Source: Anaerolineae bacterium (GTDB lineage Bacteria; Chloroflexota; Anaerolineae; Anaerolineales; Villigracilaceae). Taken from it: 64,000 nucleotides of DNA. Made by a program: the position numbers and the translations under genes. Below are positions 1 through 9,568 of the stretch, in pieces. The stretch is from assembly GCA_018645405.1 (NCBI GenBank), contig JABGOQ010000092.1, positions 1 through 64,000 of the forward strand. Direction: 5' to 3'. Each line of letters opens with the position of its first letter. Within the stretch, counting starts at the first letter, position 1. Under the pieces are notes generated by a model. It was not told the DNA's origin, made no database searches, and was given only the letters and a program-made list of their open reading frames with translations.

Positions 1-141
1 TGTTTTAATTATGGTTTTGTAATTGAGATGGACACACAGATATATAGCGTAGAAACGAATGATGTGGCTATTACTCCAGATTTTTATCTGTTTTTGGATG
101 AGTTAATTGCCATTTTACAAAAGGCAAAAACAGAATGGTGA
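1..141 (+). CDS. 3' end of an unidentified protein (5'-truncated by window edge)
   Basis: Frame 1 is open from the first base to a TGA at 139-141 and encodes 46 residues rich in hydrophobic and acidic positions, ending ILQKAKTEW. The composition is protein-like (alternating hydrophobics, a likely C-terminal amphipathic helix FLDELIAIL). No start lies inside the window, so the gene begins upstream. It sits 28 nt before the start of the metalloprotease on the same strand. I do not recognise the family from so short a tail. The reading could be chance, but the frame is open throughout and ends at a natural intergenic gap. Confidence 0.5.
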   Translation, partial: CFNYGFVIEMDTQIYSVETNDVAITPDFYLFLDELIAILQKAKTEW

Positions 142-169
142 GCCACTAAACCTGTGGGAGGGTTTTAGT

Positions 170-3100
170 ATGACCATAAAATTAAACAAGATCGTATCTG
201 CTGTATTAGTTGCGATTATGATCAGCATAACTTTTTTTCAGACAGGGGTTGCGTTGGAGAACCCTCGGTTACCTCAGGAAAAAAGAGAGCCAGAGCGTGG
301 CTACAACCCTGAGACAGGTAGATTAGCCTTTATTGGCGGAGAAACGCCAATTGCTGTGCAAGGCGTATCAGGAATACGAGCGATGTCCTCTGAAAATCGT
401 GCCATGGAAATGGCGAGGGTTTATGCCCCTGAATTTGGGTTGCAAAATCCTTCTCAGGAGCTGCAATTGACCAGCAGGCGTGCGGCCGGGAGCGATCGGT
501 CCGTTGTACGTTATCAGCAGACCTATCAAGGAATTCCTGTTTTAGCTGGTGAATTGATCGTCAATATGAGCGATAACGGGTACCTGCTTTCGATGAGTGG
601 AGAGGTCTCGCCTGAATTATCTCTGGATATAATTCCATCCATTTCTGCCGTGGAAGCTAGCCAAGCAGCGTTAGGGGCGATTGCCAAGTATTACCAGATG
701 GAATCATCTTCCTTGACTGCGACTGAACCGGAACTCTGGATCTTTGACGAATCCCTGCTGAAGAGCAGCATGCGCTCACCGGAGCTGGTCTGGCGCATGG
801 ATGTGAGCGCTGCCGACGTTGGTCAACCTATCCGTGAGATGGTACTGATCAATGCTCGCGCAGGTGGTATCAGTCTGCATTTCAATCAGGTGGATACATT
901 TTGGAGTGGTTCAGAGAATAAAAATGAACAACAGCAAACAAGTGCTACCTGGTACGTTTCAACAAGCGGGAATGATGCGAATGATTGTCTGTCGCCGGCA
1001 ACAGCATGCGCAACTATCAATGCTGCAATCACCAAAGCCGCGGATGAAGATCTAGTATTTGTTGCGGAAGGTACATATGGGCCAAAAATAAGTGTACTTA
1101 AATCGCTTACTTTTAGAGGAGGGTGGGATAACACTTTCTCAACGCAGATTGGGCTGTCAACGCTTGATGGCAACGGATTAACAAATGGTTCCGTACTTTA
1201 TATTGGGGGGGGGAGAAAAGCAATAATTGAGCGCTTTAAGATTCAGAACGGTGGAAATGGAGGGGTATCTTTTTCCGGTTCAGTCGAAATACGTCAAAGT
1301 GTAATCACAGGGAACCATACTTATCCTTCCACACCCGGAGGCGGCATAAGCTTTTCGGGGAATCTTCTCCTTGTGAATAGCACCGTAAGCGGAAATACAG
1401 CAGGAGGCGGAGGCGGCATTTACTCGAGCTCAACTAGTTCATCACTAACCATATTGAACTCAATCATCACAAATAATTTAGCAGAATATGATGGAGGTGG
1501 TATTAGTGTTGTGAGCAGTGCATCTACAACTATTGCAAACAGTATCATTGCTGGAAATACTGCCAATCGTTCTTATGCAGATTGTTGGGGAAACGATAAT
1601 ATAACATCCCTGGGTAATAACATCATTGGGGATTCAACGGGTTGTGATTTCACACCTCAAAGCGGTGACCTGATAGATGTCGATCCCATGCTTGGAGCGC
1701 TCCTAGATGATGGTCACCATCCGCTTCATCCGGACAGTCCGGCGATAGACGCAGGGAATTTAGCTGCTCCCGGCTCCGGGGGTGCTGCCTGCGAAGCCGT
1801 GGATCAATTTGGGAGGACGAGGCCAATCGATGGTGATGGTGACACAATTGCCATTTGCGATATTGGCTCGTATGAAGCAGATCCCCCCGCCCCTCCTGTA
1901 GTGACGAGCGTCGAAGTATTCAGTGGCTCACCTCAATCCACTGTTGTATCTTCAGATTTTAACAATCATCTGGTGGCAGTTGTGAAAGATCAATATGGGG
2001 TTCCAGTTACGGGGATAGATGTCACGTTTACTGCACCTATAAGTGGTGCCAGTGGAATATTCTCCGACACATCTTCACACCAAACTATGGTTACATCTGA
2101 TGGAAATGGCATGGCAACTGCTCCGGTTTATACTGCAAATACAGTTGGAGGAAGTTATATTGTTGAAGCTATTGCTGCTGAAGCGACAATAGCTGCGGAT
2201 TTCCAGATGAGAAACTATCTCCCCTGGCGTGTTTCAACAACCGGTGACGATGCAAATGATTGCCAGACGAATTCAACCCCGTGTGCCACTATTAATGGCG
2301 CAATTGGGAAAGCCTTTTCTGGTGACATAATACTAGTTGAACAAGGGAGATATACAAGTGCAACTGATCCGGTAGTGACAATTTCAAAAGAGCTTACAAT
2401 CTTGGGAGGCTGGGATAGCAACTTTGATACACAAATAGGTTTCGCTACCATTGATGGTGAAAATATACGCCGCGGTGTGAGGAATTTGGCAACAAGCACA
2501 TTAGATCATTTTATCGTTGAAAATGGTTTTTCTGCAGATGGGGATGGAGGAGGGATTTATGGTGGAAATCTAAGCCTAAGCAATTCTATTGTCCGAAATA
2601 ATGCTGCTGAAGATGGAGGCGGTATCTCTGGTGGCAGTTTTCATATTAAAAATAGCACAATAAGTGGGAACACGGCTACAGTTGGACATGGAGGGGGGAT
2701 TTATTCAAGAAATACCTTAATTTTGGAAAATAGCACAATTGCAAATAATATTGCTGCTCATAGTGGTGGTGGAATTCATTTTGAGGATGGTAGTGTAAGC
2801 GATTCTACTATTGTATATAATACTGCAGGATTTGGGGGAGGTATCTATTTTTATGGTTCTACAAATGTTACGAAAACAATTAAGAATGTGATTCTAGCGC
2901 GAAATACGGGATGGCAAAGCAATGGCGGCTCTGATTGCCATGGGAAAATTGATGCAGCTGAAAATTACATTATTGGAAATGCTTTTAGATGTGATATTTA
3001 TAATGGTTCGGGGAATCTCTTTTATGGTGATCCTCTAATTTACCCAATTGCGGTTGGAGCACCATCATATTATCCTCTTCTGTCAAATAGTCGCGCAATT

Positions 3101-5710
3101 GATGCTGTCAACCCAAGCACGTGCACATCTACCGATCAGCGCGGCATAAGTCGTCCGCAGGGAAGTGCATGCGATATTGGCGCATTTGAATACGCTGGAA
3201 CGGGAACCACTCCAGATCAACAATATATTTATCAAGGTTCTCCGCAAAATATATATCTTGACTCGATAACTTCTACTAATTTTGCAGTTGTGGTACTTGA
3301 TAATGACAGCAATGCCGTTCCAGGCATCAACGTAACTTTTACAGCTCCGGTTGCCGCTCCGAGTGGGATTTTTAACGATAGTGGCACGAATATTACTATG
3401 GCTATAACGGACGAAAATGGCATTGCAACAGCAAGTGATTTTAATGCAGATACAACACTGGGTTCTTATATCATCCAGGCAAGTGCCGATGGCCTCACGC
3501 CTGCTCTCTCATTCAATGTGGCAAACACTACCGCAGAAATAGTCACATATACAATGAACCATAACGGGGATGTGAACAATCTCCCCGGTCAGTTCCTTTG
3601 CAATGAAACTCAACCAGATTGTACTAGCGGGACAAACCCAGACGCTGACTTGGTCCACAAGTATGCATTTGACACTTATTTCTACTATCTAAACCAGCAT
3701 AATCATCACAGTGTCGACGATGCTAATATGAGAATTGTATCGAGTGTTCAATTCGGCACTAATTATCAGAATGCCTTCTGGAACGGTTCACAAATGGTTT
3801 ACGGCGACAATATGGTTGCGGATGATGTCGCCGCTCATGAGATAACTCATGGCGTGACACAATATGAATCCGGTTTATTGTATCTATACCAATCTGGCGC
3901 CATCAACGAGTCATTCTCGGATCTATGGGGTGAATTCGTAGATCAAACCAATGGAGCAGGCAATGATGCGAGCGGAGTCAAATGGTTGATGGGAGAAGAT
4001 CTGTCAATCGGCGCTATTCGAGATATGAGCAATCCCCCTGCCTTTGGTCATCCAGACAAGATTTCAAGTTCGAATTTTCATACAGGGATGGGTGATAATG
4101 GAGGCGTACATATAAACAGTGGTGTAAACAATAAAGCTGTATATTTGATGACAGATGGTGATAGCTTCAATGGGAAAACCATCACAGGTATAGGTCTCGA
4201 TAAAACGGCTGCAATTTATTACGAAGTTCAAACTAATTTATTGGGCGCAGGTGCAAATTATACAGATCTCTATTATGCCCTCAACCAAGCCTGCCAAAGT
4301 TTGGTTGGAGGCGCTGAGGGGATTACAACAGGAGATTGTATTCAAGTGAAGAATGCAACTATAGCTGTTGAGATGAACATAAAACCAGCACAGGCTTATA
4401 CACCAATTCCAGATGCATGCCCAGCTGGCTTGGTCGATGTGTCACTCTTTTTTGACAACTTGGAAAGCGGAAGTAGTAATTGGGTTGGCGGTTCTCTAAC
4501 TGGTAGTAATAATTGGGGATTCGCGTCTCCAGGTATCGCCAGTCCTGAAAATTCTTTGTTTGGTCCAAATCTCTCCAGTATTAATGATAGCTATGCATCT
4601 ATGGCAGCAGATGTGAGTTTACCAGCAGGCTCAAATTACAGACTATATTACAAACACCTCTTTGATTTGGAAGGGTACTATGACGCAAATGGTAATTTGG
4701 TAGCGGGCTATGATGGAGGTGTGCTTGAGTACAGTACCACACAGGGCTCAAACTGGAACGATGCCCGCTCACTTCTTAGTGATGGCCAGGATTACACAAC
4801 TACCCTGGACTCTAATTACGGGAATCCTTTAGGAGGAAGAGCAGCCTTTTCTGGTACCAGTCATGGCATGGTAGGCTCTCTTTATGATCTTTCCAGTTTC
4901 GCTGGGCAAAGCATTCGCTTTCGCTGGCGCATCGGCAGCGATAATCAGAGCAATTTTACAGGCTGGTTTGTAGATGATATCAAGATCTACGAATGTATTC
5001 TTGTGCCAAATGTTTCCAGTATTACCCGCGCCGATGCTAATCCCACCAATGCAGCTAGCGTGGACTTCATAGTTATCTTTTCTGAAGCCGTGACTGGTGT
5101 GGATACATCCACCCCCTTCAATGACTTCACACTTACAACTACTGGTGTTAGCGGCGCATCAATCTCATCTGTAGTTGATACCGGCGACCAGACCACTTAT
5201 ACCGTGACAGTCGATACCGGCACAGGTTCAGGCACACTCCGGTTAGATGTCTCAGACAATGACAGTATTATAGGTGGTAGTAGCAACCCCTTAGGAGGCA
5301 TAGGCAGTGGTAATGGTGATTTTGATAGCGGGGAAACTTACAATATTTCTCCTATAAACGATAATTTCAATTCTGCTATAGATGTAACCACACTCAGCTA
5401 TCAGGATGCGATGAGCACAGTAGGCGCAACATCTGACCTCACCGACCCTGAACTCCCTGCCGAATGTAATATAGAAGGAAGTGGTCAGGCAACTGTTTGG
5501 TATAAATACGACCTAGTAAGCGATGATGCGATCTCAGTTGATACTTTAGGCACAGATTACGACACTTTCATCGCCATCTGGGAGGGAACTGATATTAACA
5601 ATTTAATATTTGTAGCCTGTAATGACGATGCGGGTAGCACAAAGCAATCAGCTGTTGCCATTCGAGTAACGGGTGGAAAAACCTACTATATTGAGATTGG
5701 ACAACCTTAA
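170..5710 (+). CDS. Secreted M4 (thermolysin-family) metalloprotease with beta-helix and Ig-like insertions
   Basis: 1846 residues from the ATG at 170, chosen over the ATG at 107 because GGGAGG (156-161) precedes it and a signal peptide follows directly. Order: signal peptide (~1-30); FTP/PepSY-like propeptide (~55-255); right-handed beta-helix (~260-567, GG and NS-rich rungs); Ig-like/Big domain (~572-680); second beta-helix (~685-1008); second Ig-like domain (~1015-1118); M4 catalytic domain (~1122-1405) with HEITH at 1223-1227, the downstream Glu in GAINESFSD, and the M4 signature GGVHINSGVNNKA; a MAM/jelly-roll-like region (~1423-1610); an Ig-like domain; and a PPC-like end. In known M4 enzymes the two His and the Glu bind zinc, and the propeptide chaperones folding. 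The beta-helix/Ig pair is duplicated and lies between propeptide and catalytic domain, which is unusual. The last PPC strand stops abruptly (TYYIEIGQP). Probable role: extracellular proteolysis with adhesive domains (inference). Confidence 0.9.
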   Translation: MTIKLNKIVSAVLVAIMISITFFQTGVALENPRLPQEKREPERGYNPETGRLAFIGGETPIAVQGVSGIRAMSSENRAMEMARVYAPEFGLQNPSQELQLTSRRAAGSDRSVVRYQQTYQGIPVLAGELIVNMSDNGYLLSMSGEVSPELSLDIIPSISAVEASQAALGAIAKYYQMESSSLTATEPELWIFDESLLKSSMRSPELVWRMDVSAADVGQPIREMVLINARAGGISLHFNQVDTFWSGSENKNEQQQTSATWYVSTSGNDANDCLSPATACATINAAITKAADEDLVFVAEGTYGPKISVLKSLTFRGGWDNTFSTQIGLSTLDGNGLTNGSVLYIGGGRKAIIERFKIQNGGNGGVSFSGSVEIRQSVITGNHTYPSTPGGGISFSGNLLLVNSTVSGNTAGGGGGIYSSSTSSSLTILNSIITNNLAEYDGGGISVVSSASTTIANSIIAGNTANRSYADCWGNDNITSLGNNIIGDSTGCDFTPQSGDLIDVDPMLGALLDDGHHPLHPDSPAIDAGNLAAPGSGGAACEAVDQFGRTRPIDGDGDTIAICDIGSYEADPPAPPVVTSVEVFSGSPQSTVVSSDFNNHLVAVVKDQYGVPVTGIDVTFTAPISGASGIFSDTSSHQTMVTSDGNGMATAPVYTANTVGGSYIVEAIAAEATIAADFQMRNYLPWRVSTTGDDANDCQTNSTPCATINGAIGKAFSGDIILVEQGRYTSATDPVVTISKELTILGGWDSNFDTQIGFATIDGENIRRGVRNLATSTLDHFIVENGFSADGDGGGIYGGNLSLSNSIVRNNAAEDGGGISGGSFHIKNSTISGNTATVGHGGGIYSRNTLILENSTIANNIAAHSGGGIHFEDGSVSDSTIVYNTAGFGGGIYFYGSTNVTKTIKNVILARNTGWQSNGGSDCHGKIDAAENYIIGNAFRCDIYNGSGNLFYGDPLIYPIAVGAPSYYPLLSNSRAIDAVNPSTCTSTDQRGISRPQGSACDIGAFEYAGTGTTPDQQYIYQGSPQNIYLDSITSTNFAVVVLDNDSNAVPGINVTFTAPVAAPSGIFNDSGTNITMAITDENGIATASDFNADTTLGSYIIQASADGLTPALSFNVANTTAEIVTYTMNHNGDVNNLPGQFLCNETQPDCTSGTNPDADLVHKYAFDTYFYYLNQHNHHSVDDANMRIVSSVQFGTNYQNAFWNGSQMVYGDNMVADDVAAHEITHGVTQYESGLLYLYQSGAINESFSDLWGEFVDQTNGAGNDASGVKWLMGEDLSIGAIRDMSNPPAFGHPDKISSSNFHTGMGDNGGVHINSGVNNKAVYLMTDGDSFNGKTITGIGLDKTAAIYYEVQTNLLGAGANYTDLYYALNQACQSLVGGAEGITTGDCIQVKNATIAVEMNIKPAQAYTPIPDACPAGLVDVSLFFDNLESGSSNWVGGSLTGSNNWGFASPGIASPENSLFGPNLSSINDSYASMAADVSLPAGSNYRLYYKHLFDLEGYYDANGNLVAGYDGGVLEYSTTQGSNWNDARSLLSDGQDYTTTLDSNYGNPLGGRAAFSGTSHGMVGSLYDLSSFAGQSIRFRWRIGSDNQSNFTGWFVDDIKIYECILVPNVSSITRADANPTNAASVDFIVIFSEAVTGVDTSTPFNDFTLTTTGVSGASISSVVDTGDQTTYTVTVDTGTGSGTLRLDVSDNDSIIGGSSNPLGGIGSGNGDFDSGETYNISPINDNFNSAIDVTTLSYQDAMSTVGATSDLTDPELPAECNIEGSGQATVWYKYDLVSDDAISVDTLGTDYDTFIAIWEGTDINNLIFVACNDDAGSTKQSAVAIRVTGGKTYYIEIGQP

Positions 5711-5723
5711 TTTTCCTAAATAA

Positions 5724-5756
5724 AAAACGGGCGACTGCATCGCAGTCGCCCGTTTT
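5724..5756. terminator. Bidirectional intrinsic terminator between metalloprotease and rnj
   Basis: A perfect 15-bp stem (AAAACGGGCGACTGC with its complement) closes a 3-nt loop. A-tract on the left and T-tract on the right let it work on both strands. It lies between two convergent genes. Confidence 0.92.
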
Positions 5757-5774
5757 GATTCTAAATCACTAAAG

Positions 5775-7412
5775 CTAAACTTTACTCAATGTCACAAAGA
5801 CCATTGTCTTTCGCTTCGTCTCGTTATATAAGAAAGAACGGATTGCATTCATAATCGTCTTGCGATCATCCAGCCCACCGTCGATCATATCGATCACTTT
5901 TTTCTGGACAATGGGGACCAACTCTTCCGCCTCTTCTGGGGAGACAAAACCGCGTGTGATAATCTCAGGGTCATGCATCAGCTTGCTTGTGAACTTATCA
6001 ATATTCAAATCAATCAAGAATATGCCGCCTTGAGAAAGGCGTTCACGTTCGCGCATGATCTTATGGTCTATATCGCCAATACTGTGGCCATCCACAAAAA
6101 CATAGCCGCCAGGGATACGTTCTCCTAGTGAGACTTTACCATCAGAGAGTTCCATTACCTGCCCATTTTCGGCTATGGTGATATTTTCGGCAGGAATACC
6201 CATCTCTTCTGCCATTAGGGCATGACGCTTGAGCATATGTAGTTCGCCGTGCATCGGGATAAAGTTTTTCGGGCGCACCAAGTTGAGCAAGAGTTTCATT
6301 TCTTCCTGACTGGCATGTCCTGAAACATGAATGGGGAGCAGCGTATCGTCAATCACAGTTGCGCCACGGCGCAGGAGGCTATTAAGTGTCTTATTAACTG
6401 ATTCTTCATTGCCCGGAATGGGATGCGATGAAAGCACGATCGTATCGTCATTTTTTAAGCCAAAATGTCTATTGGTTCCTGTTGCCAAACGTCCCATAAT
6501 AGAAGAGGGTTCGCCCTGAGAGCCAGTCCCCATTAGAACGACATCTTTTCCTTTCATCCCAAGAGCTTGATCGAGACTGACCATAGTATTCGTAGGAATA
6601 TCAAGATAACCCATTTTGATTGCTAATTTTGAGTTATCGACCATGCTCATCCCCACAAAGGCGATTTTACGTCCGTGTTTGACTGCTGCATCTGCAACCT
6701 GTTGCATGCGTGAAATTTGCGATGCAAAGGACGCCACGATGATCCGGGCAGGTGCATTCTCGAAAACGGTATCCAGCGCGGGGCCAATCACCATCTCGGA
6801 GGGTGTCCAGCCCGGGCGAGTCGCATTTGTTGAATCGGCGAGAAGCAAGTCCACCCCACGTTGGGAGAACTCGGCTAACTTCGCGTAGTCAGTAGGCCAT
6901 CCATCCACAGGCGTATGGTCAAATTTATAGTCGCTCACATGAACGACCAATCCTGCCGGAGTGGTAATCCCCAATCCTACGCTATCAGGAATGGAATGGC
7001 AGACATGGAAAAGCTCCACATCAAAGGGCCCAATCTTGACCGTATCGCCGGCTTGGACAACTTGAAAATCTCCCTGTCCAGCCATTTTATTTCGTTTCAT
7101 CTTGACTTCAGCCAAGCCCATCGTTAGGGGAGTTCCATATACAGGAACAGAAACTCTCTGCAAAACATGCGAGATTGCCCCAATATGATCTTCGTGCCCG
7201 TGTGTGATCACAATCCCGCGAACGAGATGCTCCTTGCCACTCAGGTATTCATTGAAATCAGGGATAATATAATCTACCCCTAACATATCATTTTCTGGGA
7301 ACATAATGCCCGCATCTACAATGAGAATATTCTCACCGTATTCGTACGCCATCATATTTTTGCCCACTTCCCCTAGTCCACCCAGGGGGATAATTCTTAG
7401 TTTTTTACTCAT
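5775..7412 (-). CDS. rnj: Ribonuclease J (metallo-beta-lactamase/beta-CASP RNase)
   Basis: 545 residues, the usual length for RNase J. The metallo-beta-lactamase motif HGHEDH is at residues 71-76; later motifs include ADSTNA, SSHPIPGNE, VSGHAS and the FIPMHGE beta-CASP segment, followed by a C-terminal domain. The family combines endonuclease with 5'-3' exonuclease activity and is central to mRNA decay and rRNA maturation in organisms with RNase J. Start ATG at 7412 follows AGAGGAAAA. Transcription comes from a strong consensus promoter near 7608-7636, giving a leader of roughly 190 nt with two terminator-like hairpins, so feedback or attenuation control is plausible. Convergent with the metalloprotease. 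Confidence 0.95.
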   Translation of the reverse strand: MSKKLRIIPLGGLGEVGKNMMAYEYGENILIVDAGIMFPENDMLGVDYIIPDFNEYLSGKEHLVRGIVITHGHEDHIGAISHVLQRVSVPVYGTPLTMGLAEVKMKRNKMAGQGDFQVVQAGDTVKIGPFDVELFHVCHSIPDSVGLGITTPAGLVVHVSDYKFDHTPVDGWPTDYAKLAEFSQRGVDLLLADSTNATRPGWTPSEMVIGPALDTVFENAPARIIVASFASQISRMQQVADAAVKHGRKIAFVGMSMVDNSKLAIKMGYLDIPTNTMVSLDQALGMKGKDVVLMGTGSQGEPSSIMGRLATGTNRHFGLKNDDTIVLSSHPIPGNEESVNKTLNSLLRRGATVIDDTLLPIHVSGHASQEEMKLLLNLVRPKNFIPMHGELHMLKRHALMAEEMGIPAENITIAENGQVMELSDGKVSLGERIPGGYVFVDGHSIGDIDHKIMRERERLSQGGIFLIDLNIDKFTSKLMHDPEIITRGFVSPEEAEELVPIVQKKVIDMIDGGLDDRKTIMNAIRSFLYNETKRKTMVFVTLSKV

Positions 7413-7600
7413 TTTTCCTCTTTAAATAGTTGAATAACCGCCATTGGCGGATTGAAGTTAAATATATAAAAAGAACCCACGGAATCTTTCTACCGAGGGT
7501 TTCTTACAGACTTTCATTTGTCTTCGCAAAAAACTGCCTTATGGCAGCAAAAGTTATATCCATAGTAAGCATCCATCTTTTGGATGCGGCCATATCTAAC
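7413..7600 (-). promoter_or_regulatory. Structured 5' leader of rnj with two terminator-like hairpins
   Basis: Read on the minus strand, the leader contains a hairpin (7569-7587), then CTGCC/GGCAG with a T6 tract (7528-7547), then AACCC.CGG/CCG.GGGTT followed by a T-rich run (7467-7501), and a small CCGCCA/TGGCGG stem (about 7439-7450). Two successive hairpin plus U-tract elements before the start codon resemble tandem attenuators or an RNase-sensitive leader. The part from 7637 to 7743 holds no gene that I can see. Confidence 0.5.
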
Positions 7601-7607
7601 GCTGAGC

Positions 7608-7636
7608 AGTATAGCAGGGAGGGCTGAATTTGTCAA
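7608..7636 (-). promoter_or_regulatory. Sigma-70-type promoter for rnj
   Basis: On the minus strand TTGACA (7631-7636) and TATACT (7608-7613) are separated by exactly 17 bp, near the bacterial consensus. Transcription would start near 7601 and run into rnj. Confidence 0.8.
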
Positions 7637-7743
7637 AAGAAATTTCTGATGCGAGATTTATCTTGTCCTTTCTTTTAAGTGGATGAAAAACCGCATCGGA
7701 CTTGATTTGGGCTTGCTTTCGTTTAAAAAGCGTTCTTTGCCGT

Positions 7744-9189
7744 TTACGGAAAATTCTGCTCCAACCACACCATCGGGTTAACCTGCACCTGATTGACCCA
7801 TACCTCCCAATGCAGATGTGCACCCGTCACACGCCCTGTAGCCCCAACCAAACCGATCACCTCGCCAGCTTCAACGGTATCGCCAACTTGGACAAAACTC
7901 TCGGATTGGTGCCAATATCCGCTAAAAATGCCCCAGCCGTGATCGATAATTGTCGCATTGCCGCGCACGATCGTGTCTCCAGCAAAGACGACCACGCCAT
8001 TCGCCGTTGCATCTATTTGGAGACCAGTGCCGCCACAAAAATCTAACCCGCTGTGAAAACCATAGTAGGTGATGCTCTTATCGCTGGCGCGATATTCACG
8101 CCGACTCCCATAGCGGGATGTAAAGCAATCTTCGTAAACGGAGGGGTTTTGGAAAACACTTGCCCATAAGCGTTCAGGGTTGATTTTTGAGATTGTCGCG
8201 ATCAGCTCGTCTTGTTCATCTTGCGTAATGGTGGGGTCGAGAGTTTCAGGCGGTACAACTAAAATGGGATCATTAGGATAGCCACCAGAAACGATGAGTA
8301 CCATCTGCTCATACGATTCAACTCTTCCATCTGGGAAAGTTGCTTCCAATCTGAGCGGATACGCGCCTGGTTCTGTCATTGCATGAACACCTTGTAGCGC
8401 AACAAAATTATTCTCACCATCAGGAAAAAAATTTAAGGCATATTCTTTATCTGAAACTAGTAAGCCACTCAAGGCTACATCTTCTGTAACGGAGATTCTA
8501 ATTGTGGCAGTGCTTCCTTGTGCTAGAGGTAATTTTTCTACACTGGCTGATAAAAATACAGACGGCAACCCATTTGCATTGACCGTCTCATCTTCACCAG
8601 CGGGGGCATATAAAATCTCACTGGGTAAAGTAGCAGATGTGCTGCTCAGGCTATTAATTTCTGCCAATGTCCAAATATCACTATTTTGACGTATTGCTTC
8701 TTCTAATAGGGTTTCTCCAGCATTAAGAGAAATTCGTGCTGAGAGTGGAGGTGTTTCTTTATCTATGGGAACGATCAATCCGACTCCTGCATAAAGTTCT
8801 GTCGGGCTGACTAATCTATTCAATTTACGCAGGACGCTTTGTGGGGCTTGTGTGCGGCGTTGCAAGGAACGTAGATTATCTCCATAAGGAACAGTTTCTG
8901 TACGCAGTACGCCGTTCACATCTTCTAACCCGGGGATGATGACTTCTTGCCCTACGACGAGATTGCCATCTTCAAGACCGTTTGCTGCCATTAATGCATC
9001 AAGGTCTACGTTGAAGCGTGAGGCAATATCCCAAAGCGTGTCACCAGATTGGACAATATAGGTTGGTCCTTCATCAGATTCTTGTGCTCTTACAGAAGTT
9101 GTTGCAAAGAGGAGCGCAGTTGCTACCAAGATAAGGAAAAAGCTTTTAGATATCTTCAAATTTGACCTTATTTCCAATTTCGAACTCAT
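7744..9189 (-). CDS. Secreted LysM and M23 (LytM-type) peptidoglycan peptidase-like protein
   Basis: 481 residues. A signal peptide (~14-36, ending VRAQ) is followed by a canonical LysM (~43-87, VQSGDTLWDIASRFN), two weaker LysM-like segments (~95-200), a middle beta-rich region, and a C-terminal M23 domain (~365-480) with HSGLD and HLHWE zinc-ligand motifs. M23 enzymes cut peptidoglycan cross-bridges; LysM binds glycan. The conserved His/Asp ligands look intact, so catalysis is possible. The ATG at 9189 overlaps DUF192 by 44 nt without a good ribosome site. An in-frame TTG at 9159, preceded by AAGG, would cut the overlap to 14 nt and is a credible alternative. Expressed with the DUF192 gene upstream. 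Confidence 0.88.
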   Translation of the reverse strand: MSSKLEIRSNLKISKSFFLILVATALLFATTSVRAQESDEGPTYIVQSGDTLWDIASRFNVDLDALMAANGLEDGNLVVGQEVIIPGLEDVNGVLRTETVPYGDNLRSLQRRTQAPQSVLRKLNRLVSPTELYAGVGLIVPIDKETPPLSARISLNAGETLLEEAIRQNSDIWTLAEINSLSSTSATLPSEILYAPAGEDETVNANGLPSVFLSASVEKLPLAQGSTATIRISVTEDVALSGLLVSDKEYALNFFPDGENNFVALQGVHAMTEPGAYPLRLEATFPDGRVESYEQMVLIVSGGYPNDPILVVPPETLDPTITQDEQDELIATISKINPERLWASVFQNPSVYEDCFTSRYGSRREYRASDKSITYYGFHSGLDFCGGTGLQIDATANGVVVFAGDTIVRGNATIIDHGWGIFSGYWHQSESFVQVGDTVEAGEVIGLVGATGRVTGAHLHWEVWVNQVQVNPMVWLEQNFP

Positions 9190-9523
9190 CCAAGCGATCA
9201 GGATGGATTTCTAAAATATATTGAGCTTCTTCTTTAGGTGCGTAAGCTAAATGCCAGCTTTCTGCTAAAACTTTATCGACAACCTGCATGGTTGAATTGA
9301 TCCAGATGACAGCAAGATCAAAGCTAACGCCAAGCATATGGATAGAAGTATCGAGGCGAGAATCCTGTTTGTAGACCAGTAGCAAGCCTTCAGTTGGAGA
9401 GAGAGGCGGGCGAAAAGTTAATCCCCGTAAACGACAAAGAAAAGAGTCGCAGTATTTGATCTGTAGAGGCGTTTGGGAGGAGATATCCAAATTATGGATG
9501 TGAATGGTTCGAGACATAGGCAT
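9146..9523 (-). CDS. DUF192 family protein
   Basis: 125 residues matching the small DUF192 fold: CRLRGLTFRPPLSPTEGLLL near the N-terminus, then a Ser/His-rich central segment (DTSIHMLGVSFDLAVIWIN) and the terminal AQYILEIHP pattern. The family is widespread and of unknown biochemical role, often exported or near envelope genes. Its 3' end overlaps the LysM-M23 gene, so the two are probably co-translated. The ATG directly abuts the U-tract of the preceding terminator and has no Shine-Dalgarno. The Met at codon 3 is another possible start. Confidence 0.8.
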   Translation of the reverse strand: MPMSRTIHIHNLDISSQTPLQIKYCDSFLCRLRGLTFRPPLSPTEGLLLVYKQDSRLDTSIHMLGVSFDLAVIWINSTMQVVDKVLAESWHLAYAPKEEAQYILEIHPDRLDEFEIGNKVKFEDI

Positions 9524-9549
9524 AAAAAAAGGGCGACTTTAGCCGCCCT
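9524..9549 (-). terminator. Intrinsic terminator after the response regulator
   Basis: On the minus strand AGGGCG/CGCCCT pairs around an 8-nt loop and is followed by a T7 tract. The tract runs straight into the DUF192 start codon. Confidence 0.75.
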
Positions 9550-9568
9550 GCCGATTAATTTTGACGGT

